Shown here piece by piece: positions 8,339 through 16,933 of a DNA stretch of 64,000 nucleotides (positions are counted from its first letter, which is position 1; every line of letters begins with the position of its first letter). The translations under genes were made by a program, and so were the position numbers. Below the pieces are notes generated by a model. The model was not told the origin of the DNA. It ran no database searches and saw only the letters and a program-made list of their open reading frames with translations. The stretch comes from Micromonospora echinospora (GTDB lineage: Bacteria; Actinomycetota; Actinomycetes; Mycobacteriales; Micromonosporaceae): the NCBI RefSeq assembly GCF_900091495.1, contig NZ_LT607413.1, positions 2,976,001 through 3,040,000 of the forward strand, written 5' to 3'.

Positions 8339-8992
8339 GTGTCCGCCGCCCCCGCACCCTCGTCCGCCGTCGTCGATCTGCTCGGCCTGGTGGCCCTCGG
8401 CGAGCTGTTCGCCTTCGACCGGATGGCCGCCGACGCCCGGCTCGCCCCCGATCTGCGACGCCGGGCCGAGCTGAGCGCCATGGCCGCTGCGGAGATGGTC
8501 AACTACCGGCGGCTCGCCGACCGGATCACCGAACTGGGCGCACTGCCCGACGACGCGATGGCGCCGTACGTGACGGCGTTGCAGGCGTACCACGACTCGA
8601 CCGAGCCGAAAGACTGGCTGGAGGCGGTGACCAAGGCGTACGTCGGGGACGCCATCGCCGACGACTTCATCCGGCAGATCGCCGACGCGCTGGTCGAGCC
8701 GGACCGGCAACTGGTCCTCGACGTGCTGCACGACTCCCGGTACGCCGACTTCGCCGCCGCCGAGATCAGGGCGGCGATCGAGGCGGACCCCCGGGTGGCC
8801 AACCGGCTCTCCATGTGGGCGCGACGGCTGGTGGGGGAGGGGCTCTCCCAGGCGGGCCGGGTGGCCGCCGCCGACCGGGGCACGCTGACCGGGCTGATCG
8901 CGCGGGGCGAGGACGGGGACCCGCAGAAACTGTTCCGCAACCTGACCGCCGCGCACACCGCGCGGATGGGCGCGGTCGGACTCAACAACTGA
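8339..8992 (+). CDS. Ferritin-like-fold protein (MiaE-like hydroxylase superfamily)
   Basis: The 217-residue, nearly all-helical protein starts at GTG. Glutamates and histidines sit in helices as expected of a ferritin-like fold: LGELFAFDRMAADARLAPD, SAMAAAEMVNYRRL, YHDSTEPKDWLEAVTKAYVGDAIADDF and LTAAHTARMG. Related actinobacterial proteins are annotated ferritin-like or tRNA-hydroxylase-like. The full di-iron set (ExxH pairs) is not obvious here (AEMVN lacks the histidine), so catalytic activity is uncertain. It lies beside DUF3107 and TetR genes in a neighbourhood conserved in many actinobacteria. The CRP-like palindrome is directly upstream. A bidirectional terminator hairpin follows at 9061. 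Confidence 0.75.
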   Translation: MSAAPAPSSAVVDLLGLVALGELFAFDRMAADARLAPDLRRRAELSAMAAAEMVNYRRLADRITELGALPDDAMAPYVTALQAYHDSTEPKDWLEAVTKAYVGDAIADDFIRQIADALVEPDRQLVLDVLHDSRYADFAAAEIRAAIEADPRVANRLSMWARRLVGEGLSQAGRVAAADRGTLTGLIARGEDGDPQKLFRNLTAAHTARMGAVGLNN

Positions 8993-9060
8993 ACATTCGA
9001 CCGGGACGCACCGTCACCGGTCGTGCCGGGCACCGGTCTCGCGGCGCTCCGGCGCCGAGT

Positions 9061-9093
9061 CCGCGGCAGGTGAACTTCCGACACCTGCCGCGG
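9061..9093. terminator. Bidirectional terminator hairpin
   Basis: The arms ccgcggcaggtg (9061-9072) and cacctgccgcgg (9082-9093) pair perfectly over 12 bp with a 9-nt loop. It lies between the convergent ferritin-like and DUF3107 genes. Confidence 0.75.
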
Positions 9094-9114
9094 CGACCCG
9101 GGTGGACCGGCCCG

Positions 9115-9339
9115 TCAGCGGACGGTGAACCCGACGGCGCGCGGCGCGGCCTCGGCGATCTCCACGTAGGCGAGCTTGCTGACCGGGACGATCACCCGCC
9201 GGCCCTTCTCGTCGGTCAGCGAGAGCGTCCCGTCGCCGGCGATGGCGTCGGTCACGATCTGCTCGATCTCGGCCGGCGACTGCGCGCTCTCCATGACCAG
9301 CTCACGCGGCGCGTACTGCACGCCGATCTTGACCTCCAC
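9115..9339 (-). CDS. DUF3107 family protein
   Basis: The 74-residue protein matches the small actinobacterial DUF3107 family over its whole length (begins MEVKIGVQYAPRELVME, ends AEAAPRAVGFTVR). The GTG start at 9339 has a strong ribosome site, gaggagg, five bases upstream. Its function is unknown; the family is nearly universal in actinobacteria and usually next to the same TetR and ferritin-like genes as here. It lies 64 bp downstream of the TetR gene on the same strand and may share its transcript. Confidence 0.9.
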   Translation of the reverse strand: MEVKIGVQYAPRELVMESAQSPAEIEQIVTDAIAGDGTLSLTDEKGRRVIVPVSKLAYVEIAEAAPRAVGFTVR

Positions 9340-9403
9340 TGTGCCTCCTCATCCGGGCGAAACGACCGCCCTGGGAAGGCTAGCCGATCCGGGCAGGTGA
9401 TGG

Positions 9404-10069
9404 TCACGGTGACTCGGTTTGCCCCGCCCCCGCGGCCGGCTCACCCTGCAACGGGAAGCTGGCGATGCCCCGCCAGGAGAGGGCGGCGAGCAACGCCTCC
9501 GCCTCCGCCTTCGGCACCTGCCGTCCCCCGCCCAACCAGAACTGCGCGGCGGTCTCGGCCGCCCCCACCAGTCCGGACGCGAGCAGTTCGGCGTGCGCCC
9601 GGCTGACCCCGGTGTCCGAGATGATCGTGTCGGTGATCGCCGAGATGCAGCCCTGCTCGACCCGCTCCACCCGCTGGCGGACGGCCGGGTCGTTGCGCAG
9701 GTCCGACTCGAAGACCAGGCGGAACGCCTCGCTCTCGTGGTCCATGAAGTCGAAGTACGCCCGGACCGCGCCGCTGACCCGCTCCTTGTTGTCGCTGGTC
9801 CCCCGCATCGCCTCGTGCACCTTGGCCAGGAACCCGTCGCAGTGGGTGTCCAGCAGGGCGAGGTAGAGCTCCAGCTTCCCCGGGAAGTGCTGGTAGAGGA
9901 CGGGCTTCGAGACCCCGGCCCGCTCGGCGATGTCGTCCATCGCCGCGGCGTGGTAGCCCTGCGCGACGAACACCTCCTGGGCCGCCGCGAGCAGCTGCTT
10001 GCGCCGCGCCGACCGGGGCAGGCGCGTGGGACGACCCGCCGTCTGTGAGCCGTTCCCCACAGCTGTCAT
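9404..10069 (-). CDS. TetR-family transcriptional regulator
   Basis: The 221-residue protein has an N-terminal TetR helix-turn-helix at about residues 20-66: RRKQLLAAAQEVFVAQGYHAAAMDDIAERAGVSKPVLYQHFPGK, with VSKPVLYQHF as recognition helix. The C-terminal helical ligand domain includes RAYFDFMDHESEAFRLVFESD and LLASGLVGAAETAAQFW. The ATG at 10069 has ggagg six bases upstream. Relatives sit in the same actinobacterial neighbourhood; the ligand is unknown. It is divergent from the large gene at 10218 and may control that promoter. Confidence 0.92.
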   Translation of the reverse strand: MTAVGNGSQTAGRPTRLPRSARRKQLLAAAQEVFVAQGYHAAAMDDIAERAGVSKPVLYQHFPGKLELYLALLDTHCDGFLAKVHEAMRGTSDNKERVSGAVRAYFDFMDHESEAFRLVFESDLRNDPAVRQRVERVEQGCISAITDTIISDTGVSRAHAELLASGLVGAAETAAQFWLGGGRQVPKAEAEALLAALSWRGIASFPLQGEPAAGAGQTESP

Positions 10070-10217
10070 GGGAACCTCCGATGTTCCTCGTACGGGCCGG
10101 TACTCCTACCCAGACCGGCCGGATCACTCGCCCCGCCGTGGAATTTGGCCCGCCGCTGTAACTTATCGCCACTGTCACCACACGGTAGCCTCAGCGGGGG
10201 CGACCAAGGAGCGCGCG

Positions 10218-12860
10218 GTGGATGAAACAGGGCAACCCGGTGCCGCCACCCCGGGAGAGCACGGCGATGGGACGGGTCAGCAGGATGACCTGGCCCACTC
10301 GACCAGCGCATGGGCGCCATCGGGCGCCGGCTGGTCCCGTGCCGCCGACGACGGGTTCCGGGGGGAACCGGCCCGAACCCAGTGGCGTCCCTCCGACCCG
10401 GGCCACGGCTGGGCCTCGTCGTCTCCGCAGCACGGCGACCTGCCTGCCCCGATGCCCGGGGCCGACGAGGTGAGCGAGCTGCCGAGCCGGGTCAACGGCC
10501 GGCGGCTCAACGGCCACGCCCTCCGCGACGACGCCCCGGGCGGGCGACAGGTGCCGGTCAGCGCGCCTCCCGGCCCGGCCGGTGACCCCGACCACGGGCG
10601 GCTCGCCGTCCCGGCGCAGCGGCCCTCGCCCGCCCTGGAGCAGACCGGTGAGCCCGGTCGGGAGGCCGCCGCTCTCCGTCATCCCACCGGCGGGCAGCCG
10701 GTGCTGCCCTCGGACGACACCGCCGTCCGTCATCCCACCGGCGGATACCCGGTGGTGGAGGCCGGCGGGGCGACGACGCGTCCGGCGGTGGACCCCGGGG
10801 CGCTCCGTCATCCCACCGGTGGGCACCCGACGCTCTCCGCCGAGGGCCGGCCGGCGCGGCACGCCTCGGACGGGCCCCCGGCCACGCACGCGGAACACCC
10901 AGCCGAGGGGAGCCGCCCGACATCGGTGCCCCCGGCGCAGTCGTCCGCCGCCGACCCGGAGCGCCGGCCCTGGAACACGCCCACCGAACCGGAGCGTCCG
11001 AGCTGGGCCGGGGGCGGCTGGGCGCCGCCGTGGTCCCAGGAGGGTGGCGGTGGCCGGCGGTCCCGCGCCGAGCGGCACCGTGAGGACGACGAGCCGACCG
11101 GTCGCCGGTTCCGCGAGGAACGGCCGGCCGAGGACGTGCCGCCCACCTGGGCACCGCCGTCCGACGCCCGGGAGCCCGAGTCGCGTCGTCTCCCCGACGC
11201 CGTCCGGGCCCCGTCGACCGACTCCACCGTCCCCCGGTCACCGTCGCCGGAGCCCCTTCCCGGCCGGACCCCCCGGCCGGAGCCCGCTCCCGACCGAACA
11301 CCGGCGGCCGAGGCCGGTACGCCGTACCGGGTCGCGGCGAGCGGTGACGCGCGGATGCCGTCGGGGGAGGCCGCGCCGTACCGGGCCGCCGGGCGACGCT
11401 CCTACGAGCCGGAGGCCGAGCCGCGCCGACCGTATCCGCCGGTGGACCAGAACACCTGGGCGGGCCGCCCGACGGCCGCGCCATCCAGCGCCCCACCCGG
11501 GCCGCCCCCGGCCGAACCGGCGGAGCCGCCCGGCGTCCGTCCCGAGACCCGTACCGTCCGGCCCTTCCGACTCCGGCCCGAGGCCGCCGAAGCCGATCAT
11601 CCCCCGTCGGCTGGTCGCCACCCGGACCGCGCCGGAGCCGGTCGGCTCGCGGCACCCGCCACGAGCGCGGCCGGGCGCGTCGATCCCACCCTGCCCGCGC
11701 CCGCTCCGGCGAGCGCACCCCCGTACACGGCCCGTCGATCCGCGCCCGACCCGGTGTCCCCGGCTCCGTCCACCGTCGCCGACCGGCATCCGGGCGGCAC
11801 GCCGGCGGTGCTGCCCCAGCGCGTACCCGCCGAGCCGGATGTGCCCGTCGTGCCGGAGCCGCCAGCCGTGGATCCCCCCGCCCAGACCCCCGAACCCGCC
11901 CGCATCGCCACCCACCTGAGACGGGAGGACGAGTCGGCACCGCCGCAGGAACGCCCCGAGGGTTTCGACGTCGACGCGATCCTCGACGCCGTCCGGGGCG
12001 TCACCGGGGTGCGCGACGCGTCGCTGCGCCGCACCGCGGCCGGCGCGCACAGCCTGCGGCTCGACCTCTCCGACGGGGCGGACGCGGCCGAGGTGAGTCG
12101 TATGGTCGCCCGGCTGCTCCAGGAACGGATGGGGTTGGCCGCCGCGCCGCAGAACGTGCCCGGTCCGGTGCCCGCGCCCGACCCGCCGGTGCGCCGCCGC
12201 ATCGCGCCGCCCCCGCCCGAGGGTCGGGCCGAGGTGCCGACCGACGTACGCCGTCGTCGCCGGCAACCCGGCATACCCCAGGGCCGGGCCAGCGTGGAGG
12301 AGCAGCTCAGCCCCTGGGCCGCCTTCGGTGGCGGGGGCGCCGGAAGCCCCATGGGGGCCACCGGGAGCCCGGCGACGCTGGGTGCCTCGTACTCAGGTGG
12401 GCAGCGGACCACGACGGAGACCGCGCCGTCCCGGCCGCTGGACACCGGCGGTGCCCCCGGCCCCCGGGTGGTGATCGACCACGTGCAGGTCAGCACCTTC
12501 GGCCTCGACGCGGACGTCGAGGTACGCCTGCTGGCCGGCGCGCGTGACGCCTCCGGTCGCGCCGTCGGACCAGCCGTCGACGGGTACGTCCTGCGCCTCT
12601 GCGCGGTGGCCGCCGCGGCGGCCGTCGACGAACTGCTCCGGGTCGCCGGCTCCGGGCGCGGGCGGTGCTTTGTCGAGCACGCCGCCGTGGTGCCCTTCGG
12701 CACATGCGAGGTGGCCACGGTGGTGGTCCTGCTGGTCTGCGACGGCTGGGTCGAGCAGTTGGCCGGTTCGGCACTGGTCTCCGGCGCCGACCCCCGGCAG
12801 GCCGTGGTGCGGGCCACCCTCGCCGCGGTCAACCGTCGATTGGAAGCGCTGCTGACCTGA
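10218..12860 (+). CDS. Large Pro/Arg-rich disordered protein with a folded C-terminal domain, function unknown
   Basis: The start is GTG at 10218 (VDETGQPG) with aagga seven bases upstream; the frame is open further upstream but runs through the divergent promoter region. Residues 1 to about 570 of the 880 are low-complexity, Pro/Arg/Ser/Gly-rich and predicted disordered, with three RHPTGG repeats near residues 155-200. A short folded segment (FDVDAILDAVRGVTGVRDASLRR...LRLDLSDGADAAEVSRMVARLL) lies near 580-640. The last 130 residues (VVIDHVQVSTFGLDADVEVRLLAG to VNRRLEALL) look like a compact alpha/beta domain. I do not recognise the family. It is followed 23 bp later by the hydrolase gene, probably in one operon. 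Confidence 0.75.
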   Translation: MDETGQPGAATPGEHGDGTGQQDDLAHSTSAWAPSGAGWSRAADDGFRGEPARTQWRPSDPGHGWASSSPQHGDLPAPMPGADEVSELPSRVNGRRLNGHALRDDAPGGRQVPVSAPPGPAGDPDHGRLAVPAQRPSPALEQTGEPGREAAALRHPTGGQPVLPSDDTAVRHPTGGYPVVEAGGATTRPAVDPGALRHPTGGHPTLSAEGRPARHASDGPPATHAEHPAEGSRPTSVPPAQSSAADPERRPWNTPTEPERPSWAGGGWAPPWSQEGGGGRRSRAERHREDDEPTGRRFREERPAEDVPPTWAPPSDAREPESRRLPDAVRAPSTDSTVPRSPSPEPLPGRTPRPEPAPDRTPAAEAGTPYRVAASGDARMPSGEAAPYRAAGRRSYEPEAEPRRPYPPVDQNTWAGRPTAAPSSAPPGPPPAEPAEPPGVRPETRTVRPFRLRPEAAEADHPPSAGRHPDRAGAGRLAAPATSAAGRVDPTLPAPAPASAPPYTARRSAPDPVSPAPSTVADRHPGGTPAVLPQRVPAEPDVPVVPEPPAVDPPAQTPEPARIATHLRREDESAPPQERPEGFDVDAILDAVRGVTGVRDASLRRTAAGAHSLRLDLSDGADAAEVSRMVARLLQERMGLAAAPQNVPGPVPAPDPPVRRRIAPPPPEGRAEVPTDVRRRRRQPGIPQGRASVEEQLSPWAAFGGGGAGSPMGATGSPATLGASYSGGQRTTTETAPSRPLDTGGAPGPRVVIDHVQVSTFGLDADVEVRLLAGARDASGRAVGPAVDGYVLRLCAVAAAAAVDELLRVAGSGRGRCFVEHAAVVPFGTCEVATVVVLLVCDGWVEQLAGSALVSGADPRQAVVRATLAAVNRRLEALLT
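10673..10823 (+). repeat. Three dispersed copies of a 20-bp coding repeat (RHPTGG)
   Basis: ctccgtcatcccaccggcgg or near copies begin at 10673, 10725 and 10803. Each encodes [LV]RHPTGG, followed by a related Q/Y/H-P-V/T segment. They lie in the disordered part of the large protein. Confidence 0.85.
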
Positions 12861-12883
12861 GCGTCCGGCGGCAGACTGGAAAC

Positions 12884-13843
12884 ATGAAGCCCGCGACGCT
12901 CGGTCCGGACGATCTGCTCCCCGCCGACCGGATCCCGCCGCCCTGGCCCGGCCGGTCGGTGCTCCTCGACGGCTCGGTCATCCACGTCCGGGACACGCCG
13001 GCCACCGCGCCGGACGCGGAACCGGCGCTCTACGTGCACGGCCTGGCCGGATCGGCGCAGAACTGGACCGACCTGGCCGGGCTGCTCGCCGGCCGGCTGG
13101 ACGGCCAGGCCGTCGACCTGCCCGGATTCGGGCACAGCGACCCGGCCCGCCGCTACACCATCGGGTCCTTCGCCGACCGGATCGTCCGGTGGATCGAGCA
13201 CTCCGACCGGGGGCCGGTGCACCTGTTCGGCAACTCGCTGGGCGGGGCGGTCGCGGTCCGGGTGGCGGCGCTGCGACCCGAGCTGGTCCGGACGTTGACG
13301 CTGATCTCGCCGGCCCTGCCCTTCCTCGACTTCCGCCGCTCGTTGCAGGGGCGGATGCTGCCCCTGCTGGTGATCCCCCGGGGCGAGCGACTGGCCGCCT
13401 GGCGGCTGGCCCAACTGGCTCCCGAGCTGATGGCCCAGCAGGTGTTGGAGGCGTGCATCGCCGACCTGACCCGGATCGGCGAGCAGCGCCGCCGTGAGGC
13501 GCTGGAGGAGCTCCGGCTCCGGCACCAGACCGAGCACCACGCCGCCGCGTACGTGCGCACGTTCCGGGGCATCGTCTCCAGCTTCCTGCGGTCGTACCTG
13601 CCCGGCTCGGGTTCGCTGTGGCGGATGGCCGCCGCGGTGCGGGCCCCGACGCTGGTGATCGGCGGACGGCAGGACCGGCTGGTCGACGTACGGGTGGCGC
13701 CGCAGACGGCCCGGGTGATCCCGGACAGCCGGCTGCTGATGCTGGATGCCGGGCACGTGGCCCAGATGGAGCTGCCCCGTACGGTGGCCCGTGCGGTTCT
13801 GGGACTTCTCGACGACGTGGCGAAAGTGCGTGACCGGGGGTGA
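12884..13843 (+). CDS. Alpha/beta-hydrolase
   Basis: The 319-residue protein starts at ATG 12884 after ctggaaac. The alpha/beta-hydrolase fold is clear. The oxyanion strand is ALYVHGLAGSAQNW, the nucleophile elbow is FGNSLGGAVAV (Ser in G-N-S-L-G), the acid is in LVIGGRQDRLVD and the catalytic His is in DAGHVAQME. Substrate is unknown; esterase or peptidase-like activity is possible. It lies between the large disordered protein and the DUF3152 gene (19-bp gap), all on one strand, which suggests co-expression. Confidence 0.92.
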   Translation: MKPATLGPDDLLPADRIPPPWPGRSVLLDGSVIHVRDTPATAPDAEPALYVHGLAGSAQNWTDLAGLLAGRLDGQAVDLPGFGHSDPARRYTIGSFADRIVRWIEHSDRGPVHLFGNSLGGAVAVRVAALRPELVRTLTLISPALPFLDFRRSLQGRMLPLLVIPRGERLAAWRLAQLAPELMAQQVLEACIADLTRIGEQRRREALEELRLRHQTEHHAAAYVRTFRGIVSSFLRSYLPGSGSLWRMAAAVRAPTLVIGGRQDRLVDVRVAPQTARVIPDSRLLMLDAGHVAQMELPRTVARAVLGLLDDVAKVRDRG

Positions 13844-13861
13844 CGTGGCACCCTGAGCGGG

Positions 13862-14707
13862 ATGTCCACGACTTCCTCCCGCCCGCGCCGTCCACATCGG
13901 AGGGTCCTGGCATACGCCCTGGCCGCGTCGACCGTCGCGGTCGTGGTCGCGGCCGTGACGGCCGTGCTGCCCGCCCGGTCCGGCACCCGACCGGCCACCA
14001 CCGGTTCGGCGGCCGTCGAGCCGACCACGGCCGGACCGGTCGGTCCTCTCGTCGCGTTGTCGCCCACGCCGTCGCCGAGTGTCACCGCGTCCCCGCCCCT
14101 GCTGCGGATGCCGGGTCCGGTGCCGTCGGCCGGGCGGGGCACCTTCGGCTACGACGACCAGCCGGGTGAGCTGCTGGGCCGTGCCGGCACCCTGCGCCGC
14201 TACCGGGTGGCGGTGGAGACAGGTTCCGGGGAGGACGTCCGGGCGTTCGGCGCCGAGGTGGAGCAGGTACTCGCCGCGCCGGGCAGCTGGATCGGCAGCG
14301 GACGGCTCCGCCTGCAACGGGTCCCGGGGAACGCGCCGCACGACTTCACCGTCTATCTGGCGACCCCCGGGACGGCGGGCCGGATGTGTGCGGCGGGCGG
14401 GGTGAACATCCGGGTCGGTGGTCGGCCGTACACCTCGTGCCGGGCCCCCGGGAAGGTGATCCTCAACCTCGACCGGTGGCGGACGTCGGTGCCGCACTTC
14501 GTCGACGCCGGGGTGCCGTTGACGGTCTACCGGGCGTACGTGGTGAACCACGAGGTGGGCCACGAGCTGGGATACCGGCACGAGCGCTGCCCGAAGCCGG
14601 GGCGGCCGGCGCCGGTGATGATGCAGCAGACGCTTTTCCTGAAGGGCTGTGTCGCGAACCCGTGGCCGTTCCTCGACGGCCAGCGGTATGCCGGCCCCCG
14701 GCTCTGA
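13862..14707 (+). CDS. DUF3152 secreted metallopeptidase-like protein (copy 1)
   Basis: The 281-residue protein has a short basic N-terminus and a single membrane/signal segment (VLAYALAASTVAVVVAAVTAVLP). A Ser/Thr/Pro linker is followed by the DUF3152 domain. The domain contains NHEVGHELGYRHERCP, an HExxHxxGxxH zinc-peptidase signature, and two conserved Cys segments (YTSCRAPGK, KGCVANPWP). It is probably a cell-surface zinc protease-like enzyme; activity is inferred from the motif. A second DUF3152 gene lies 2.2 kb downstream. The protein ends QRYAGPRL. Confidence 0.88.
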   Translation: MSTTSSRPRRPHRRVLAYALAASTVAVVVAAVTAVLPARSGTRPATTGSAAVEPTTAGPVGPLVALSPTPSPSVTASPPLLRMPGPVPSAGRGTFGYDDQPGELLGRAGTLRRYRVAVETGSGEDVRAFGAEVEQVLAAPGSWIGSGRLRLQRVPGNAPHDFTVYLATPGTAGRMCAAGGVNIRVGGRPYTSCRAPGKVILNLDRWRTSVPHFVDAGVPLTVYRAYVVNHEVGHELGYRHERCPKPGRPAPVMMQQTLFLKGCVANPWPFLDGQRYAGPRL

Positions 14708-15016
14708 GTTCCTCCCCCGGAAATGACTCAGGGTATTGCCTTTCGCACAATAGGTGAGTCGCCGCAGGGTCATCTGGTCCGGTGCCGCCACTAATTGCCG
14801 GAATCGGCACGGGATAAATGTGATGCCGGCTCGCGCCGGCCACTTGACCGCGCGCGCCGATCACTTGGCGACCGGCCCCGCACCCACGGTGACCAGCTAC
14901 GTACCCGGTGGCTTCGCGCGGCGAAACCGTCGCGGCACCGTCGCGAGAACCCTTCATATATCGACAGATCAGGTTTACGCTCGGGCGGTCCTGAAGTGAA
15001 TCACAATGGAGGTCCG
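14708..15016 (+). other. Leader/promoter region of the Trp-rich mini-gene
   Basis: No gene fits in these 309 bases. The stretch is richer in A/T than its surroundings (for example ggataaatgtgatg and cttcatatatcgacagatcaggtttacgc), so it probably holds the promoter for the small ORF at 15017. A 6-bp stem hairpin GCCGGC-tcgc-GCCGGC lies at 14825-14840. Confidence 0.5.
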
Positions 15017-15100
15017 ATGAGGAAGATGGCCATTCGTCGTACGAGCGCCCTGCGCCTGGTGTCCGGCGCCCGCCGGCTCTGGTTCGAGTGGTGCTGGTAG
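15017..15100 (+). CDS. Unannotated 27-residue peptide ending in WFEWCW
   Basis: The ORF ATG 15017 to TAG 15098-15100 is preceded by an excellent ribosome site, caatggaggtccg, with GGAGG six bases from the ATG. It begins MRKMAIRR and ends GARRLWFEWCW, so the first 20 residues are strongly basic and the last six hold three Trp, one Phe and one Cys. A 9-bp GC hairpin starts nine bases after the stop, and a TPR gene starts 55 bases after it. It could be a precursor of a modified or signalling peptide, or a Trp-codon-sensing leader. No maturation enzyme gene is next to it. Being too short for usual gene calls, it would normally be missed. Confidence 0.6.
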   Translation: MRKMAIRRTSALRLVSGARRLWFEWCW

Positions 15101-15109
15101 TTGCCGGCC

Positions 15110-15135
15110 GGGCGGGCGTCCCCGGGCGCCCGCCC
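15110..15135 (+). terminator. Hairpin between mini-ORF and TPR gene (terminator or attenuator)
   Basis: The arms gggcgggcg (15110-15118) and cgcccgccc (15127-15135) pair perfectly, with an 8-nt loop. No T-run follows. It is well placed to terminate or attenuate transcription between the Trp-rich ORF and the TPR gene. Confidence 0.55.
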
Positions 15136-15155
15136 ATGCGGCGATCGGCCCGGCC

Positions 15156-16859
15156 GTGACCGACGTGTCCGGCGACTACGACTGCCACCGCGACCTCGGG
15201 CCGTACGCCGGGGTCGCCGACTTCCTCGGCCACGTCGCCACCGACCGTCCCCGCCTGGCCGCCCGCCACCGGGTCGAGCTGCACGCCATCGCGCCCGGCC
15301 TCGACCGGACGGCACGCCCCGCGGCGGAGGAGGAGCCGATCCGGTTCCATCCGGCGCGACGCACCGCCTGCCTGGCCTACGGCGCCGCCGAGTTCGTGGC
15401 GGCCTGGGCGGACCGGCTCCGCCGCCCCGTCACGGTACGGTTCTCCCACGTCGCCGAAGCCGACGAGACCACCCGCGAGCTGATCGAGACCCTGGTCCGC
15501 CGGGTCGGGTCGTCCCCGCTGAAGCTGGCTCTGCGCGACGGCGGCGACCGCCCGGCGACGGTGGCAGACCCGGCGCCGGAAGCCGTACGCGCCGCCCTCG
15601 GTGACAGCCTGGCGCGCGGCTTCTACCACCACGCGGCCCGGGTCGCCCGGGACGGTCGCGCCACGGTCACCCCGGTCGACGATCTGCGGCACTGGTGGGC
15701 GTTCACCACCGGCCTGGCCACCGCCCTGGTGGCGCTGGACCGCCCCACCGAGGCCCTGGGGCTCTACGACGAGGTGCGAGCCACCACCGACGACCGGAAG
15801 ATCACCATGTCGGCGGCGTACTCCACCGCCATGCTGTACGCCCGGCACCTGCCCGCGGGCGACCAGGAGCCGGAACGGGCCCGCCACTGGCTGGAACGGG
15901 CCCTCGACCTCGCCGCCGGCCTCGACGATCCCCGGCAGCGCACGATCTCCACCGTCTTCTACGAGCAGGGCCTGGCGCTGCTGGACAGCAGGGCCGGTGA
16001 ACCCGACCGCGCGCTACGGCTGATCGACGACGGCCTGGCCCGGCTGTCGGCGGTGCTCGCCCCCGGCGAGCGCCCACAGGACCTGGCCCGGCTTCGTCAC
16101 AACCGGGCGCAGGTGCACCTCGCCCTCGGCGATCCGGTACGGGCCCTGGCCGACCTGGACACGGTGATCGCCCACGACCCGGGCAACTGCGAGTACTACG
16201 TGGACCGCGCGGCCCTGCACCGGGCGGCGGGCCGCTACCGCGCCGCGATCAGGGACTACGGCACCGCGATCCGGCTGGGTCCGCACCTGCCCGAGGCGTA
16301 CTACAACCGGGCGGTGCTCCAGCAGGAGCGGGGCCGTGTCGATCGGGCCCGCGACGACCTGGAGCGCGTGCTCGCCATCGACCCCGGGCACCTCGACGCC
16401 CGGATCGCCCTGGTCAACCTGCACCGGGAGCGCGGCGCGCTCGACGCGGCCGAGGCCGGCGCGCGGGCCGGGCTGGCCCGTGCGCCCCGGGACGCCGCCC
16501 TGCTGTGCACCCTCGGGTTGATCTGCTCGGAGCGAGGCAGCGCCGCCGAGGCCGACGACCTGCTCACCCGGGCCCTGGCACAGGATCCGGAACTGGTGGA
16601 GGCGTGGACCAACCGGGCGGCCGTCCGGTTCGAACGCGGTGAGGTCGCCGCCGCCGTGGCCGACCTGGACCGGGCGGTCGCGCTGTCGGTGGCGCCCGTG
16701 CCGCGCTTCAACCGGGGTACGGCGTTGATGCGACTGGGCCGGTGGGACGAGGCCGCCCGGGACTTCTCCCACGCTCTCGCCCAACCCGGTCTGGACCGGG
16801 CGCTGCGCCGTGACCTCCGGGCGGCACTCGCCCGCTGCCAGCGCACGGTGGCTGGGTGA
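15156..16859 (+). CDS. Tetratricopeptide-repeat protein
   Basis: The 567-residue protein starts at GTG (VTDVSGDYDCHRDLG). The N-terminal 160 residues have no recognised domain; the rest is helical repeat. Typical TPR units are ALGDPVRALADLDTVIAHDP, AAGRYRAAIRDYGTAIRLGP, YYNRAVLQQERGRVDRARDD and TNRAAVRFERGEVAAAVADL, at least seven units between about 190 and 560. There is no signal peptide or enzyme motif, so it is probably a cytoplasmic protein- or peptide-binding scaffold. Its position 55 bp after a Trp-rich mini-ORF, and between two DUF3152 genes, suggests these genes work together, but this is inference. Confidence 0.85.
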   Translation: MTDVSGDYDCHRDLGPYAGVADFLGHVATDRPRLAARHRVELHAIAPGLDRTARPAAEEEPIRFHPARRTACLAYGAAEFVAAWADRLRRPVTVRFSHVAEADETTRELIETLVRRVGSSPLKLALRDGGDRPATVADPAPEAVRAALGDSLARGFYHHAARVARDGRATVTPVDDLRHWWAFTTGLATALVALDRPTEALGLYDEVRATTDDRKITMSAAYSTAMLYARHLPAGDQEPERARHWLERALDLAAGLDDPRQRTISTVFYEQGLALLDSRAGEPDRALRLIDDGLARLSAVLAPGERPQDLARLRHNRAQVHLALGDPVRALADLDTVIAHDPGNCEYYVDRAALHRAAGRYRAAIRDYGTAIRLGPHLPEAYYNRAVLQQERGRVDRARDDLERVLAIDPGHLDARIALVNLHRERGALDAAEAGARAGLARAPRDAALLCTLGLICSERGSAAEADDLLTRALAQDPELVEAWTNRAAVRFERGEVAAAVADLDRAVALSVAPVPRFNRGTALMRLGRWDEAARDFSHALAQPGLDRALRRDLRAALARCQRTVAG

Positions 16860-16933
16860 CCGTCGGACCGCAGGTGTGCGGCTTTATAGGCGAATCAGGA
16901 GATTAATTCTGATTTACCGGGCATCCTGCTGGT

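Noticed and set aside
11597..14791. 1064-codon minus-strand frame
   Set aside because: It runs antisense to three convincing plus-strand genes and shows no domain.
15017..15100. Calling the Trp-rich ORF a definite RiPP precursor
   Set aside because: No P450, radical-SAM, protease or exporter gene of a RiPP cluster is adjacent; kept only as one of two hypotheses.
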